A DNA stretch of 45,856 nucleotides. Origin: Lachnospiraceae bacterium UBA938 (GTDB lineage: Bacteria; Bacillota; Clostridia; Lachnospirales; Lachnospiraceae). Positions 8,153 through 15,882 of this stretch are shown here, one piece after another; the stretch's first letter is position 1, and every line of letters begins with the position of its first letter. The notes under the pieces are model-generated. The model saw only the letters and a list, made by a program, of their open reading frames with translations. It was not told the DNA's origin and made no database searches. Both the position numbers and the translations under genes were made by a program. The stretch lies in contig DBDG01000074.1 in assembly GCA_002293475.1 (NCBI GenBank), forward strand, positions 1 through 45,856, read 5' to 3'.

Positions 8153-8830
8153 TCAGCTTTTAAAAATACCGGTTCCGATTCTTATCATATCGGCGCCTTC
8201 TTCTATGGCCACGGTATAATCTCCGGACATGCCCATAGATAATATATCCATATTAGTATTATCAATGTTTTTACTTGCGATGTCAACAGATAATTGCTTC
8301 AATTTCACAAAGTGACTACGATTATCTTCCGCGTTTTCTGTTAGCGGCGCTATCGTCATCAGGCCTCTTATACGAATCCCCGGCAGCATCGATGCCTGAA
8401 TTACCAGTTGTTCTGCCTCTTCTATGGCAGTTCCGTACTTCGATGTTTCCCCGGCTACATTCACCTCTATCAGGATATTGACCGTAATGCCGCGTTTCTC
8501 TGCTTCTTGGCTGATTTCTTCCGCCAGCCGTAAAGAATCAACGCTATGAATCAAGTATACCCTGTCAACAATATATCTGACTTTATTCCGTTGCAGGTGG
8601 CCGATTAAATGCCACTTGATATCTTTAGGAAGCAAATCCATCTTTCCAGTTAATTCCTGTACTCGGTTCTCCCCAAAATGCCGGCATCCTTCTTCATAAG
8701 CCGCCATGATTTTCTCTGGCGGGTTATTCTTACTAACCGCTACTAAAGTAACCTCGTCCCTTTTGCGGCCGGCCTTTTCGCATGCCTCGCTTATGCCCTT
8801 TTCTATCGCGCCCAAGTTATCCCTGACCAT
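8153..8830 (-). CDS. YggS/PLPBP-family PLP-binding protein
   Basis: A 225-residue alanine-racemase-like TIM-barrel protein of the YggS (PLPHP/PROSC) family. These bind pyridoxal phosphate and maintain B6 and amino-acid balance but have no established enzyme activity. The PLP lysine is in VAVSKNN (about residue 34); HLIGHLQRNK, HSVDSLRLAEEI, EVNVAGE, RGLMTIAP and SMGMSGDYTVAIEEGADMIR follow the family order. AAGGA lies 10 bases upstream of the ATG. It sits between the HlyD-like gene and sepF, probably in one transcript. Confidence 0.93.
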   Translation of the reverse strand: MVRDNLGAIEKGISEACEKAGRKRDEVTLVAVSKNNPPEKIMAAYEEGCRHFGENRVQELTGKMDLLPKDIKWHLIGHLQRNKVRYIVDRVYLIHSVDSLRLAEEISQEAEKRGITVNILIEVNVAGETSKYGTAIEEAEQLVIQASMLPGIRIRGLMTIAPLTENAEDNRSHFVKLKQLSVDIASKNIDNTNMDILSMGMSGDYTVAIEEGADMIRIGTGIFKS

Positions 8831-8859
8831 AACTGACTGTTCCTTCTTTCTGCTGTAGG

Positions 8860-10248
8860 TTATTCGTAGATCAATTCATTTTCGTTAACGGTACTGGCAT
8901 CCAGAACAATATAATCATATACGCTCAAACCATATTGGGTATTGGAACGTACAATGGCATACTCATCGTTCTGGTACAATATATTTATCTGTTTAAAATC
9001 CGCATATCCTTTGTTTACATTATAGACACCGATAAGACTGCCACGTTTGCTGATCGTATATTTCTCAGTGGAATCTGGTTTGATCAGATAATCCCCGATT
9101 CGTAGCATCATATCATCCAGATAATATTCTGTATCGGTTTCATGATAAATAGTGGTTTCAATAAATTCCGCGGTCTGCTCGCCTTCTTCGGTAAAGGATT
9201 CCCTCAGGACACCTTGGACATTGTTAACGCCTCCTCTGGTGATATAATCCTGTGGCACAATAAAGAATTCTTTTTCCACAATTGATGAGTTCGGAATTTT
9301 CAGCCCGGTTTCTTCTTCAACAATCAGTTCTATATCAATAAAACGGTCCATACAAAAGGTGATCATCGAATTGGTAAACCCCAGTTCCACAAAGGTTTCA
9401 CCGGCTTCGTTGGTAAAAGGTGTTACTTTGCCCCATGACATATATTGATTTTTAAGGAATTTTACCTTCACATATTCCGCTTCTGTTAACTCTTGCGCTT
9501 TTTCTGCATCGGTCTGAATGACAATCGACCAGTTTTCATTCGTGGAAACCTTGTAGACAGGGTCTCCGCTTCCGACCAGGTTATTGCTGATCAACTGAGT
9601 CTTGGCATAGTCTTTTTCTTCAAATAAAGCACTGGTGATATGTTCCAAGGTGAGTTCTTCATAACCGTCAACAGAATAGACTACGATTCCTGACATCGGA
9701 GAACTGCCAAAGTAAATCTGCTCTGCGTCGGAACTATTGATCTCATTGATCCCCTGCAAAATATTTTGATTAGCCAGCTTTAGAACAGTACCTTGGACAT
9801 TATATTTAAAATCATAGACACTGGAAAAACTGGTTTCATCAAAATCATTTACAAAGCTCAATATTTCAGTTTTTAATTCCGCCAGATCTGACGTTGAAAG
9901 CATGTTCTCGCCCGGTTCTTGATTGCTCAGATATTCACTTAATTCCCCCAGCTGATCAACGGCATAAACCGGATTGCCGACACCAGTGCGGACACCCTCG
10001 CGGGCAAGATAGCTGATGTAACCCGCCTGTTCGGCCGTGACGATGGTCTCGTCCCGCAGAGCAATCCCCCGGTAAATATTATTGGAAGACAAGGAACCGG
10101 CCTTTACCTCATAAGGAACGACATGTTTTTGCGTGAAGAACATAAAGACGCAGATGATTATATATACAAAAATAATCGCAAAGATAATCATTCCGATGTT
10201 AAGATTGATCGGTTTTCTGTACTTGGTTATTTTCGGTCTTGCTGCCAA
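8860..10248 (-). CDS. HlyD-like membrane-anchored periplasmic adaptor
   Basis: A 462-residue protein with a short basic N-terminus, a single membrane helix at about residues 15-38 (MIIFAIIFVYIIICVFMFF) and an extracellular region resembling HlyD/RND adaptor proteins (AEQAGYISYLAREGVRTGVG near 75-95 looks like a half biotinyl-lipoyl motif). No export ATPase or permease gene is adjacent. This type of gene often precedes yggS-sepF in Clostridia, suggesting an envelope role linked to division. The start is TTG with GGAGG 7 bases before it. The adaptor fold is a moderate inference and the function is unknown. Confidence 0.7.
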   Translation of the reverse strand: MAARPKITKYRKPINLNIGMIIFAIIFVYIIICVFMFFTQKHVVPYEVKAGSLSSNNIYRGIALRDETIVTAEQAGYISYLAREGVRTGVGNPVYAVDQLGELSEYLSNQEPGENMLSTSDLAELKTEILSFVNDFDETSFSSVYDFKYNVQGTVLKLANQNILQGINEINSSDAEQIYFGSSPMSGIVVYSVDGYEELTLEHITSALFEEKDYAKTQLISNNLVGSGDPVYKVSTNENWSIVIQTDAEKAQELTEAEYVKVKFLKNQYMSWGKVTPFTNEAGETFVELGFTNSMITFCMDRFIDIELIVEEETGLKIPNSSIVEKEFFIVPQDYITRGGVNNVQGVLRESFTEEGEQTAEFIETTIYHETDTEYYLDDMMLRIGDYLIKPDSTEKYTISKRGSLIGVYNVNKGYADFKQINILYQNDEYAIVRSNTQYGLSVYDYIVLDASTVNENELIYE

Positions 10249-10295
10249 GTTCCTGCCTCCGTAAATTTATCTAGATAGTATAGTCTGCTATTCTA

Positions 10296-10319
10296 AAGAC
10301 CCCGGAAATCTCCGGGGCC
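10296..10319 (-). terminator. Intrinsic terminator after the P-loop gene
   Basis: ccccgga (10300-10306) and tccgggg (10311-10317) form a 7-bp GC stem with a four-base loop; on the minus strand it is followed by TCTTTAGAAT, a short T-rich tail. It lies 13 bases after the stop of the gene ending at 10333 and before the HlyD-like gene. Confidence 0.6.
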
Positions 10320-10332
10320 AAAGAATTAACTC

Positions 10333-10752
10333 TTACAACGAAACAATAACTTTTGATTTCAATGAATCGGACACTTCTCCGGCATCCAGTGATGCGCTCA
10401 AAACAAATTTAACATTGAACTTATCGCTGATTTTTTCTAATTCATCTATGATATCATCTATATGGCCGTCTTCTTTACAGGCAATTGTCAGGAAACTGTC
10501 AAAATACATCTGTTCTAAATCATGATCCTGTGAAATAATACCACATACGAATCCTAAGAAGCCGTTGCTGTCCGGTATCATATGCTCTGATACGTCGATC
10601 AGCCTGATTTTATTATTTAATTCATACATGTGCTTGGCATTCTTATCGAGGTAGACGATGTTTCCAGATGCTTTCTGGATTTCGTCATTAACGATTTCCA
10701 ACAGATATTTTGTTTTGCCTTTACCTTTTTTGCCTAAAATTAACTGCACCAT
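10333..10752 (-). CDS. Small P-loop ATPase-like protein, unknown function
   Basis: A 139-residue protein starting MVQLILGKKGKGKTKYL, with a Walker A P-loop (GKKGKGKT, residues 7-14). A weak second strand ending in D (IVYLDKN) and VKFVLSASLD suggest a minimal P-loop fold. Such short proteins in Lachnospiraceae are sometimes labelled PilT-like, but the oligomerisation and Walker B parts of a real PilT ATPase are absent. AGGAGG lies upstream of the ATG. It appears to be followed by a terminator and is preceded by a 77-bp gap. Nucleotide binding is likely; the role is unknown. Confidence 0.7.
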   Translation of the reverse strand: MVQLILGKKGKGKTKYLLEIVNDEIQKASGNIVYLDKNAKHMYELNNKIRLIDVSEHMIPDSNGFLGFVCGIISQDHDLEQMYFDSFLTIACKEDGHIDDIIDELEKISDKFNVKFVLSASLDAGEVSDSLKSKVIVSL

Positions 10753-10829
10753 TGGTAGACCCTCCTGTAGTGAATAATATGATATTACTATTATAAGTGA
10801 AAGCTATATAAATAACAACCTTCAATAAC

Positions 10830-11456
10830 TTAATCATACATTAACAATATCGCCAAGAACCAGTTGAGCATTGATAAAACTAAGCCGACTATGGCACATA
10901 TCCGGCCGGCTGCCGCCAGATTTCTTCGAGATGAATTCATACCTGACCTAGCTATTGACAGTGAGGCAGCGCCAAGCACAATACCGACAAGAGGGATAAG
11001 TAGCCCGCCGGGAATGGACATAATACCGGTCATCAGTGCTGCCTTGGCTTGTCCGATATTATTAACAGTCACTACCGGTATGGGCTTGGCATGACCGCCA
11101 GCAGCGGTTCCATACGCTGTATTTACTTGGCTCATATCAGGAACGGACTGCTGTAAAGTCAATATCAAGGCTTCTAAGTTGTCTTTGTAGATTTTTTTAG
11201 GCAGGGCACTGACAAATCCGGTCAGTCCCATTTCGCCGCCGAACATTCCCTTCATCCAAGCTTCTAAATGAAATATGCCGTTGATATAAGACCATTTCAG
11301 ATACTTATAGCCTTCCATGCTATCGCCGCATCCTAAACAGGCTTCTGTCTTCCATTCCGCAGGTGCGTAGCCGCCCTTTCTCAAAAAATCCTCCATCATA
11401 AAATTGACAAATTCCGTGGGCTGGTGCAGGTTTACATCTTTTACATATCTGGCCAT
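10830..11456 (-). CDS. Membrane protein with DUF4190-like C-terminus
   Basis: A 208-residue protein. Residues 1-100 form a soluble domain with one CxxC (CLGCGDS, about 41-46) and aromatic segments (YKYLKWSYINGIFHLEAWMKGMFGGEMG). The C-terminal part has two hydrophobic segments (about 137-165 and 180-205) arranged like DUF4190-type small membrane domains (GIVLGAASLSIARSG ... AAAGRICAIVGLVLS). GGAG is upstream of the ATG. It follows the carboxypeptidase gene at 23 bp and is probably its operon partner. Function is unknown. Confidence 0.65.
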   Translation of the reverse strand: MARYVKDVNLHQPTEFVNFMMEDFLRKGGYAPAEWKTEACLGCGDSMEGYKYLKWSYINGIFHLEAWMKGMFGGEMGLTGFVSALPKKIYKDNLEALILTLQQSVPDMSQVNTAYGTAAGGHAKPIPVVTVNNIGQAKAALMTGIMSIPGGLLIPLVGIVLGAASLSIARSGMNSSRRNLAAAGRICAIVGLVLSMLNWFLAILLMYD

Positions 11457-11479
11457 TGGTTTCTCCTTTATATTAATCT

Positions 11480-12478
11480 TTATTTTGTAATTTCACTTTC
11501 CAGCATACCTGTCATCTGGTCATATAGGGTATCACGGCTGTCAGAACGCATAATTATGGAAATATAAAGCTTTTCCGATGTGTCTTTGCATACCAGTGCC
11601 AGACAGTGGCCAGCGGCGTTGGTGGTGCCGGTCTTGCCCCCCAGCACCGTGATTTGTTCCGGGGCTGTCTTATCGCCTTGAAGATAAAGATTAGTCGTGT
11701 TGACGGGAATCTCCCGCGCATCGCCGGCAGCTGTGGTTATCGTGGTAGTATATTGGGTCATCTGAATAATCTGGTTAAAGGCTTCATATTTCACTGCCTC
11801 GTTCAAGATCAGATAGATATCATAAACTGTAGTATAATGACTGTCATCGGTCAAGCCGTGGGGATTGACGAAATTACTGTTCGTAGCTCCTATTTTTTTC
11901 GCTTCCTCGTTCATCATCGCCATGAAGCCGTCCAGCGAGCCGCCCACGCCTTCCGCAACGACGATAGCGGCGTCATTGGCAGAGTTGATCATCATCAGAT
12001 GCAAAGCCTGAGAAAGCGTCAATTGATCTCCCTGCTTAATTCCGCAGACCTGCGCGCCCGATTCCGTAATCTTGACATTCTCGCTGGCAGTAATGACGGT
12101 GTCCATAGAACCATATTTTATGGCCACCAAGGCGGTCAGTATCTTGGTGAGGCTGGCTGGTGACAGCTGTTCATGGACATTTTGGGCATACATGGTATTT
12201 TGGTCGGACAGGCTGAATAATCCGGCACCCAGAACCTCCTTGAGAGTCTCCTTTTGATTGTCCGTGTTCCCGTTTATAACACAAAGCCCGGCGGCAAACG
12301 GCGACGCGACGGGAACTTCATCCTCCAGACTGACAATCCGGTAACTGCTGACAGCACTGTCGGGAACATATGCGAGCGGATAGTTATTGCTGCCGCAGCC
12401 GGACAATCCGATTAGCAAGGACATAATCACGGACAGTAAAATTATTCTTTTAACAGGGGTCTTATTTATACATCTCAC
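11480..12478 (-). CDS. D-alanyl-D-alanine carboxypeptidase, lipoprotein
   Basis: A 332-residue serine peptidase of family S11 (DacA/DacF type), which trims the terminal D-Ala from peptidoglycan pentapeptides. The three penicillin-binding motifs are clear: S109-L-T-K112, S166-A-N168 and K282-T-G284. The N-terminus has a basic start, a hydrophobic stretch and a lipobox LSGC (Cys28), so it should be a membrane-anchored lipoprotein matured by LspA. The start appears to be a GTG 17 bp inside the end of mgsA, indicating translational coupling. It ends the mre-min-rodA series and fits wall maturation. Confidence 0.9.
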   Translation of the reverse strand: MRCINKTPVKRIILLSVIMSLLIGLSGCGSNNYPLAYVPDSAVSSYRIVSLEDEVPVASPFAAGLCVINGNTDNQKETLKEVLGAGLFSLSDQNTMYAQNVHEQLSPASLTKILTALVAIKYGSMDTVITASENVKITESGAQVCGIKQGDQLTLSQALHLMMINSANDAAIVVAEGVGGSLDGFMAMMNEEAKKIGATNSNFVNPHGLTDDSHYTTVYDIYLILNEAVKYEAFNQIIQMTQYTTTITTAAGDAREIPVNTTNLYLQGDKTAPEQITVLGGKTGTTNAAGHCLALVCKDTSEKLYISIIMRSDSRDTLYDQMTGMLESEITK

Positions 12479-12857
12479 GCCACTCCATATCTCCTCTATC
12501 CAGTGATTTAATCAATAATTCGGCGGTTGCCAGATTGGTTGCCAAGGGAATGTTATGCATGTCGCACAGGCGCACTACATTATTCATATCCGGATCCAGC
12601 GGGGAAGGTGAAAGCGAGTCCCGCAAAAAAATAACCAAGTCGATCTGATTATGTTCTATCTGAGCTCCGATCTGCTTTTCACCGCCGAGATGTCCGGCCA
12701 GATATTTATGGAGCATCAGATTCGTGGCATCTTCAATCAGCCTGCCGGTCGTTCCGGTCGCAAACAGATCGTGTTTATTTAATATACCCCTATAAGCAAT
12801 GCAGAAGTTCTGCATCAGTATTTTCTTGGAATCATGTGCTATTAACGCTATATTCAT
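12462..12857 (-). CDS. mgsA: Methylglyoxal synthase, atypical active site
   Basis: A 131-residue protein with the MgsA fold: IALIAHDSKK (His8, equivalent to E. coli His19), FATGTTGRLI phosphate site, HLGGEKQIGAQI, IDLVIFLRD and IPLATNLATAELLI. MgsA turns dihydroxyacetone phosphate into methylglyoxal, a bypass of lower glycolysis. Aligned by eye to the E. coli enzyme, catalytic Asp71 is Glu60 here and His98 is Leu87 (PLDPD instead of PHDPD); Asp101 is kept as Asp90. Activity may therefore be altered. GGAGG lies 8 bases before the ATG at 12857, supporting this start over 12881. It lies between rodA and the carboxypeptidase gene. Confidence 0.85.
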   Translation of the reverse strand: MNIALIAHDSKKILMQNFCIAYRGILNKHDLFATGTTGRLIEDATNLMLHKYLAGHLGGEKQIGAQIEHNQIDLVIFLRDSLSPSPLDPDMNNVVRLCDMHNIPLATNLATAELLIKSLDRGDMEWREMYK

Positions 12858-12884
12858 AGGTAACCCTCCTACACCCATCACTGT

Positions 12885-13991
12885 CTATTTACGTATCCGC
12901 TGCAGTCCGACGTTTAAAACAAATCCGATCCCGATGAAGGAACTCACCAGCGAGGTCAGTCCATGGCTGACAAACGGAAGCGGCAGGCCGGTGTTGGGAA
13001 GCATGAAAGTCGCTACGCCGATATTGATAAAGGCCTGAAGGCCGATCATACACCCTACCCCCGCCGCAATAATGGTACCCGCAAGATCTTTTGCTCTTCT
13101 GGCAATCAGCAGACATTCGACCGAAATCAGAAAAATCAGGACAATCACCCCGCACGCCCCGATAAACCCAAATTCTTCTCCGATCACGGCATAAATAAAG
13201 TCGGTTTCCTGTTCAGCGATGTAGTTGGCGTTCTTAACAGAGCTGATCAGGTTGTTTTTATAACCCTTTCCATATAACTGGCCCGAACCGATGGCCATAA
13301 CGGAGTTTTCCTGCTGATAACCCTCTGCCATAGAGTATTCTTCTTGGTTGATGAAGGCCATGATGCGGTCGCGCTGATAATCGTCAATGAGATTCTGGTC
13401 AGGCCGGATCACTATGAGTAAGAATATCACTGCCGCCGGAACAGCTACCGCCAAAACTCCGGCAATGATCTTCCAGCTTAACCCGCCAATAAACATAATA
13501 ACACAGAAAATCAGTGCTACAACAATGCTTGTGGATAAATCCGGCTGCATGTATATCAAGACGATCGGTATGCCAAACAGGACACAGCAAGATACAATCC
13601 TGCTGAACGTATTAAGTTTCTCTTTATGTTTCATAATAAACTGTGCAAAGAATAAAATCAATATTATTTTTGCGATTTCTGAAGGCTGAAACTGAATACC
13701 AAACAATACCAGCCAGCGCTGCGCCACTCCCCGTGCCACTCCCATTACAATGACCATGATCAGTAAGGCCAGGTTGGCAATATACATAATCCAGTGCAGG
13801 TTAAGGATTACTGAATAATCAAAAAGAGAAATCACCATCATCAGAAACAGGCCCGTGAGGAATCCGGAAACCTGCCGATCCTGCAGGGATTCATCCGCGC
13901 TTCCAATAGCCAAAATTCCGATGATGGTCAATGCCGTCACCATTATAACTAGTTTAAAATCAAAATCACGTATCCGGTAATGCTTTAGCAT
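12885..13991 (-). CDS. rodA: RodA/FtsW-family glycosyltransferase
   Basis: A 368-residue SEDS protein with about ten membrane helices. SEDS proteins polymerise lipid II into glycan and work with a class B PBP; the partner here is presumably the PBP2 gene upstream. Family motifs include GVARGVAQRWL, PSEIAKI, QPDLSTSIV, GSGQLYGKGY, TDFIYAVIGEEFGF and LPLPFVSHGLTSL. It follows minE in transcription order and sits with mreBCD and pbp2, so the elongation enzyme RodA is more likely than the divisome FtsW. AAAGGG is upstream of the ATG. Confidence 0.92.
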   Translation of the reverse strand: MLKHYRIRDFDFKLVIMVTALTIIGILAIGSADESLQDRQVSGFLTGLFLMMVISLFDYSVILNLHWIMYIANLALLIMVIVMGVARGVAQRWLVLFGIQFQPSEIAKIILILFFAQFIMKHKEKLNTFSRIVSCCVLFGIPIVLIYMQPDLSTSIVVALIFCVIMFIGGLSWKIIAGVLAVAVPAAVIFLLIVIRPDQNLIDDYQRDRIMAFINQEEYSMAEGYQQENSVMAIGSGQLYGKGYKNNLISSVKNANYIAEQETDFIYAVIGEEFGFIGACGVIVLIFLISVECLLIARRAKDLAGTIIAAGVGCMIGLQAFINIGVATFMLPNTGLPLPFVSHGLTSLVSSFIGIGFVLNVGLQRIRK

Positions 13992-14024
13992 CCAGTTCCC
14001 TTTCTCAACCGTTATTTAACTATA

Positions 14025-14300
14025 TTACGAGTTTTTATTAAGATCCAAGATGGGAATGTTCGCGTAAAGGGAAGGATTTTTCATGTTGCGCCCCTTATTG
14101 TTCCCGGTCTGGTTAATCTGTATTTCCATGCTTTTACTGTCAATTTTCATGTATTTGGACAGCACCTTGACGATATCCTGTTTAATCATTTCGATCATTT
14201 CCTGGGAACAGTTGACCCGGTCGGATATCAGCAGGATCTTCAGCCTGTCTTTGGCAATTTCATTGGATTTCTTTCGTCTGAACATATTTTTAATTTTCAT
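14025..14300 (-). CDS. minE: Cell division topological specificity factor MinE
   Basis: A 91-residue MinE. It stimulates the MinD ATPase and drives pole-to-pole oscillation that keeps the division site at midcell. The sequence shows an N-terminal membrane/MinD-contact part (MFRRKKSNEIAKDRLKILLI), the central helix (CSQEMIEMIKQDIVKVLSKYM) and the C-terminal strand (DSKSMEIQINQT). Its start codon follows the minD stop by one base with GAGGGG inside minD, so the two are translationally coupled. Confidence 0.93.
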   Translation of the reverse strand: MKIKNMFRRKKSNEIAKDRLKILLISDRVNCSQEMIEMIKQDIVKVLSKYMKIDSKSMEIQINQTGNNKGRNMKNPSLYANIPILDLNKNS

Positions 14301-14301
14301 T

Positions 14302-15108
14302 TTACACCAAGCCCCTCTGACTCTTATGAAAAATGCCGGTTACTCTTGTCCAGAATGATATGCTTTTGTCAAATTCCATAAAAGGAACTTCTTTTCCCAA
14401 GACGCGGTGACAGATGTTCTGATAGGCACGTCCCGCCAGTGTACTGTTTCCGACCAAAGGTTCGCCTTGGTTGGTAGCGATAACGACATTTTCATCGTCC
14501 GGCACGACGCCGATCAGCGGAAGCGCTAGGATCTCTACTACATCAGCAGCGCTCATCATATCGCCCCGTTTCACCATATCCAGCCGCATCCGGTTGATCA
14601 TCAGATCAATCTTTTTGAACTCTTCGGCTTCCAGAAGACCGATGATCCGGTCGGCATCACGGATCGCCGACACTTCCGGCGTCGTTACCACCAAGGCTCT
14701 GTCCGCACCGGCTATGGCGTTCTTAAAACCCTGCTCGATTCCGGCGGGGCAGTCAAGGATCACGTAATCAAACTGCTCGCGGAGCTGAGAAACCATTTTG
14801 ATCATCTGGTCGGGGCGGACGGCGCTTTTGTCCTTGGTCTGAGCCGACGGCAGCAAATAAAGAGTCGGATGACGCTTATCCCGGATCAGGGCCTGCTTAA
14901 TGCGGCATTTCCCCTCCACTACATCGACCAGGTTATAAACAATCCGGTTTTCCAGCCCCATGACGACATCAAGATTACGGAGCCCGATATCAGTGTCAAT
15001 CAATACGACCCGTTTTCCCATAGCCGCCAGACCCGTTCCTACGTTCGCGGACGTAGTTGTTTTACCTACACCGCCTTTACCTGAAGTGACGACAATTACT
15101 TCACTCAT
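14302..15108 (-). CDS. minD: Septum site-determining ATPase MinD
   Basis: A 268-residue ParA/MinD ATPase with the deviant Walker A GKGGVGKT (residues 10-17), switch DTDIGLRNLD and DCPAGIEQGF. A C-terminal amphipathic helix (ISFWTRVTGIFHK) is the expected membrane-targeting sequence. ATP-bound MinD dimerises on the membrane, recruits MinC to block FtsZ and is displaced by MinE. GGAGG is upstream of the ATG. It is the middle gene of minC-minD-minE. Confidence 0.96.
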   Translation of the reverse strand: MSEVIVVTSGKGGVGKTTTSANVGTGLAAMGKRVVLIDTDIGLRNLDVVMGLENRIVYNLVDVVEGKCRIKQALIRDKRHPTLYLLPSAQTKDKSAVRPDQMIKMVSQLREQFDYVILDCPAGIEQGFKNAIAGADRALVVTTPEVSAIRDADRIIGLLEAEEFKKIDLMINRMRLDMVKRGDMMSAADVVEILALPLIGVVPDDENVVIATNQGEPLVGNSTLAGRAYQNICHRVLGKEVPFMEFDKSISFWTRVTGIFHKSQRGLV

Positions 15109-15182
15109 TCCTTATCCTCCTTAACATGAGTTATAATTGTCCCCTGAGTCCCGTTACGCCGTCAACAGCCCTATGATGCCTG

Positions 15183-15863
15183 CTATCTTAATATGGGGAT
15201 TTCACTCAGTAATTCTTTCGTAACCGGTTCCATCACTACTTGTCCGTTTTTCACATAAGCAATCTTCGGCTGTATTTTCAGTCTGATTGACCATTTGGAT
15301 ATCTTCTCTTTTGTTTTATATTTGAAATCACCGATCGTTAATTTCTCCGGCGACATTTCAAGCGCCACGATAAAATGTCCTTCACTGCCGTTCGCACCGG
15401 CATATGCCGTACCATAAAGGCCGCCTAGGATCACGATATCTTTGGTGGATATAATTGCTGAACCAGGGTTGACATCGCCGATAATGACAATACTGGACTC
15501 GGTTTCCAGCATCTGCTTATTTTTCAAAGTCCCCCGATAAAACTGCCCTTCACTAGCTTCGCTATCATAATGCAGCATCTGCAGGGCTCTCAGATAGTTT
15601 TGATTGGCATCCCCGTCTTTTCCAACCAGACAGATGATCTGCAGTGCCGAGTTTTCGCTGATGACATCGACTACCTCGCGTTCTTCGGCATCCGTCAGGG
15701 TTCTTCCATCCAAGGACAGCGCCATCTTGGCATCTTTAAAAAAAGCGGCCGATTCCCTGAATTTGATAGCTACTTCTGCTAATAATTCCGGAAAAGGGAT
15801 ATCTTCATCTAAATATAGTGAGAGACCGTTTTGAAAGCTTTTAATTACTACAGCATTTTTCAT
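15183..15863 (-). CDS. minC: Septum site-determining protein MinC
   Basis: A 226-residue division inhibitor. Residues 1-100 form the FtsZ-inhibiting N-domain, and about 105-205 the right-handed beta-helix C-domain, recognised by FYRGTLKNKQMLETESSIVIIGDVNPGSAI and LYGTAYAGANGSEG. MinC is recruited by MinD and blocks FtsZ assembly away from midcell. It lies 19 bp downstream of the PBP2 gene and 74 bp ahead of minD. Confidence 0.93.
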   Translation of the reverse strand: MKNAVVIKSFQNGLSLYLDEDIPFPELLAEVAIKFRESAAFFKDAKMALSLDGRTLTDAEEREVVDVISENSALQIICLVGKDGDANQNYLRALQMLHYDSEASEGQFYRGTLKNKQMLETESSIVIIGDVNPGSAIISTKDIVILGGLYGTAYAGANGSEGHFIVALEMSPEKLTIGDFKYKTKEKISKWSIRLKIQPKIAYVKNGQVVMEPVTKELLSEIPILR

Positions 15864-15882
15864 GATAATTCTCCCTCGCTTT

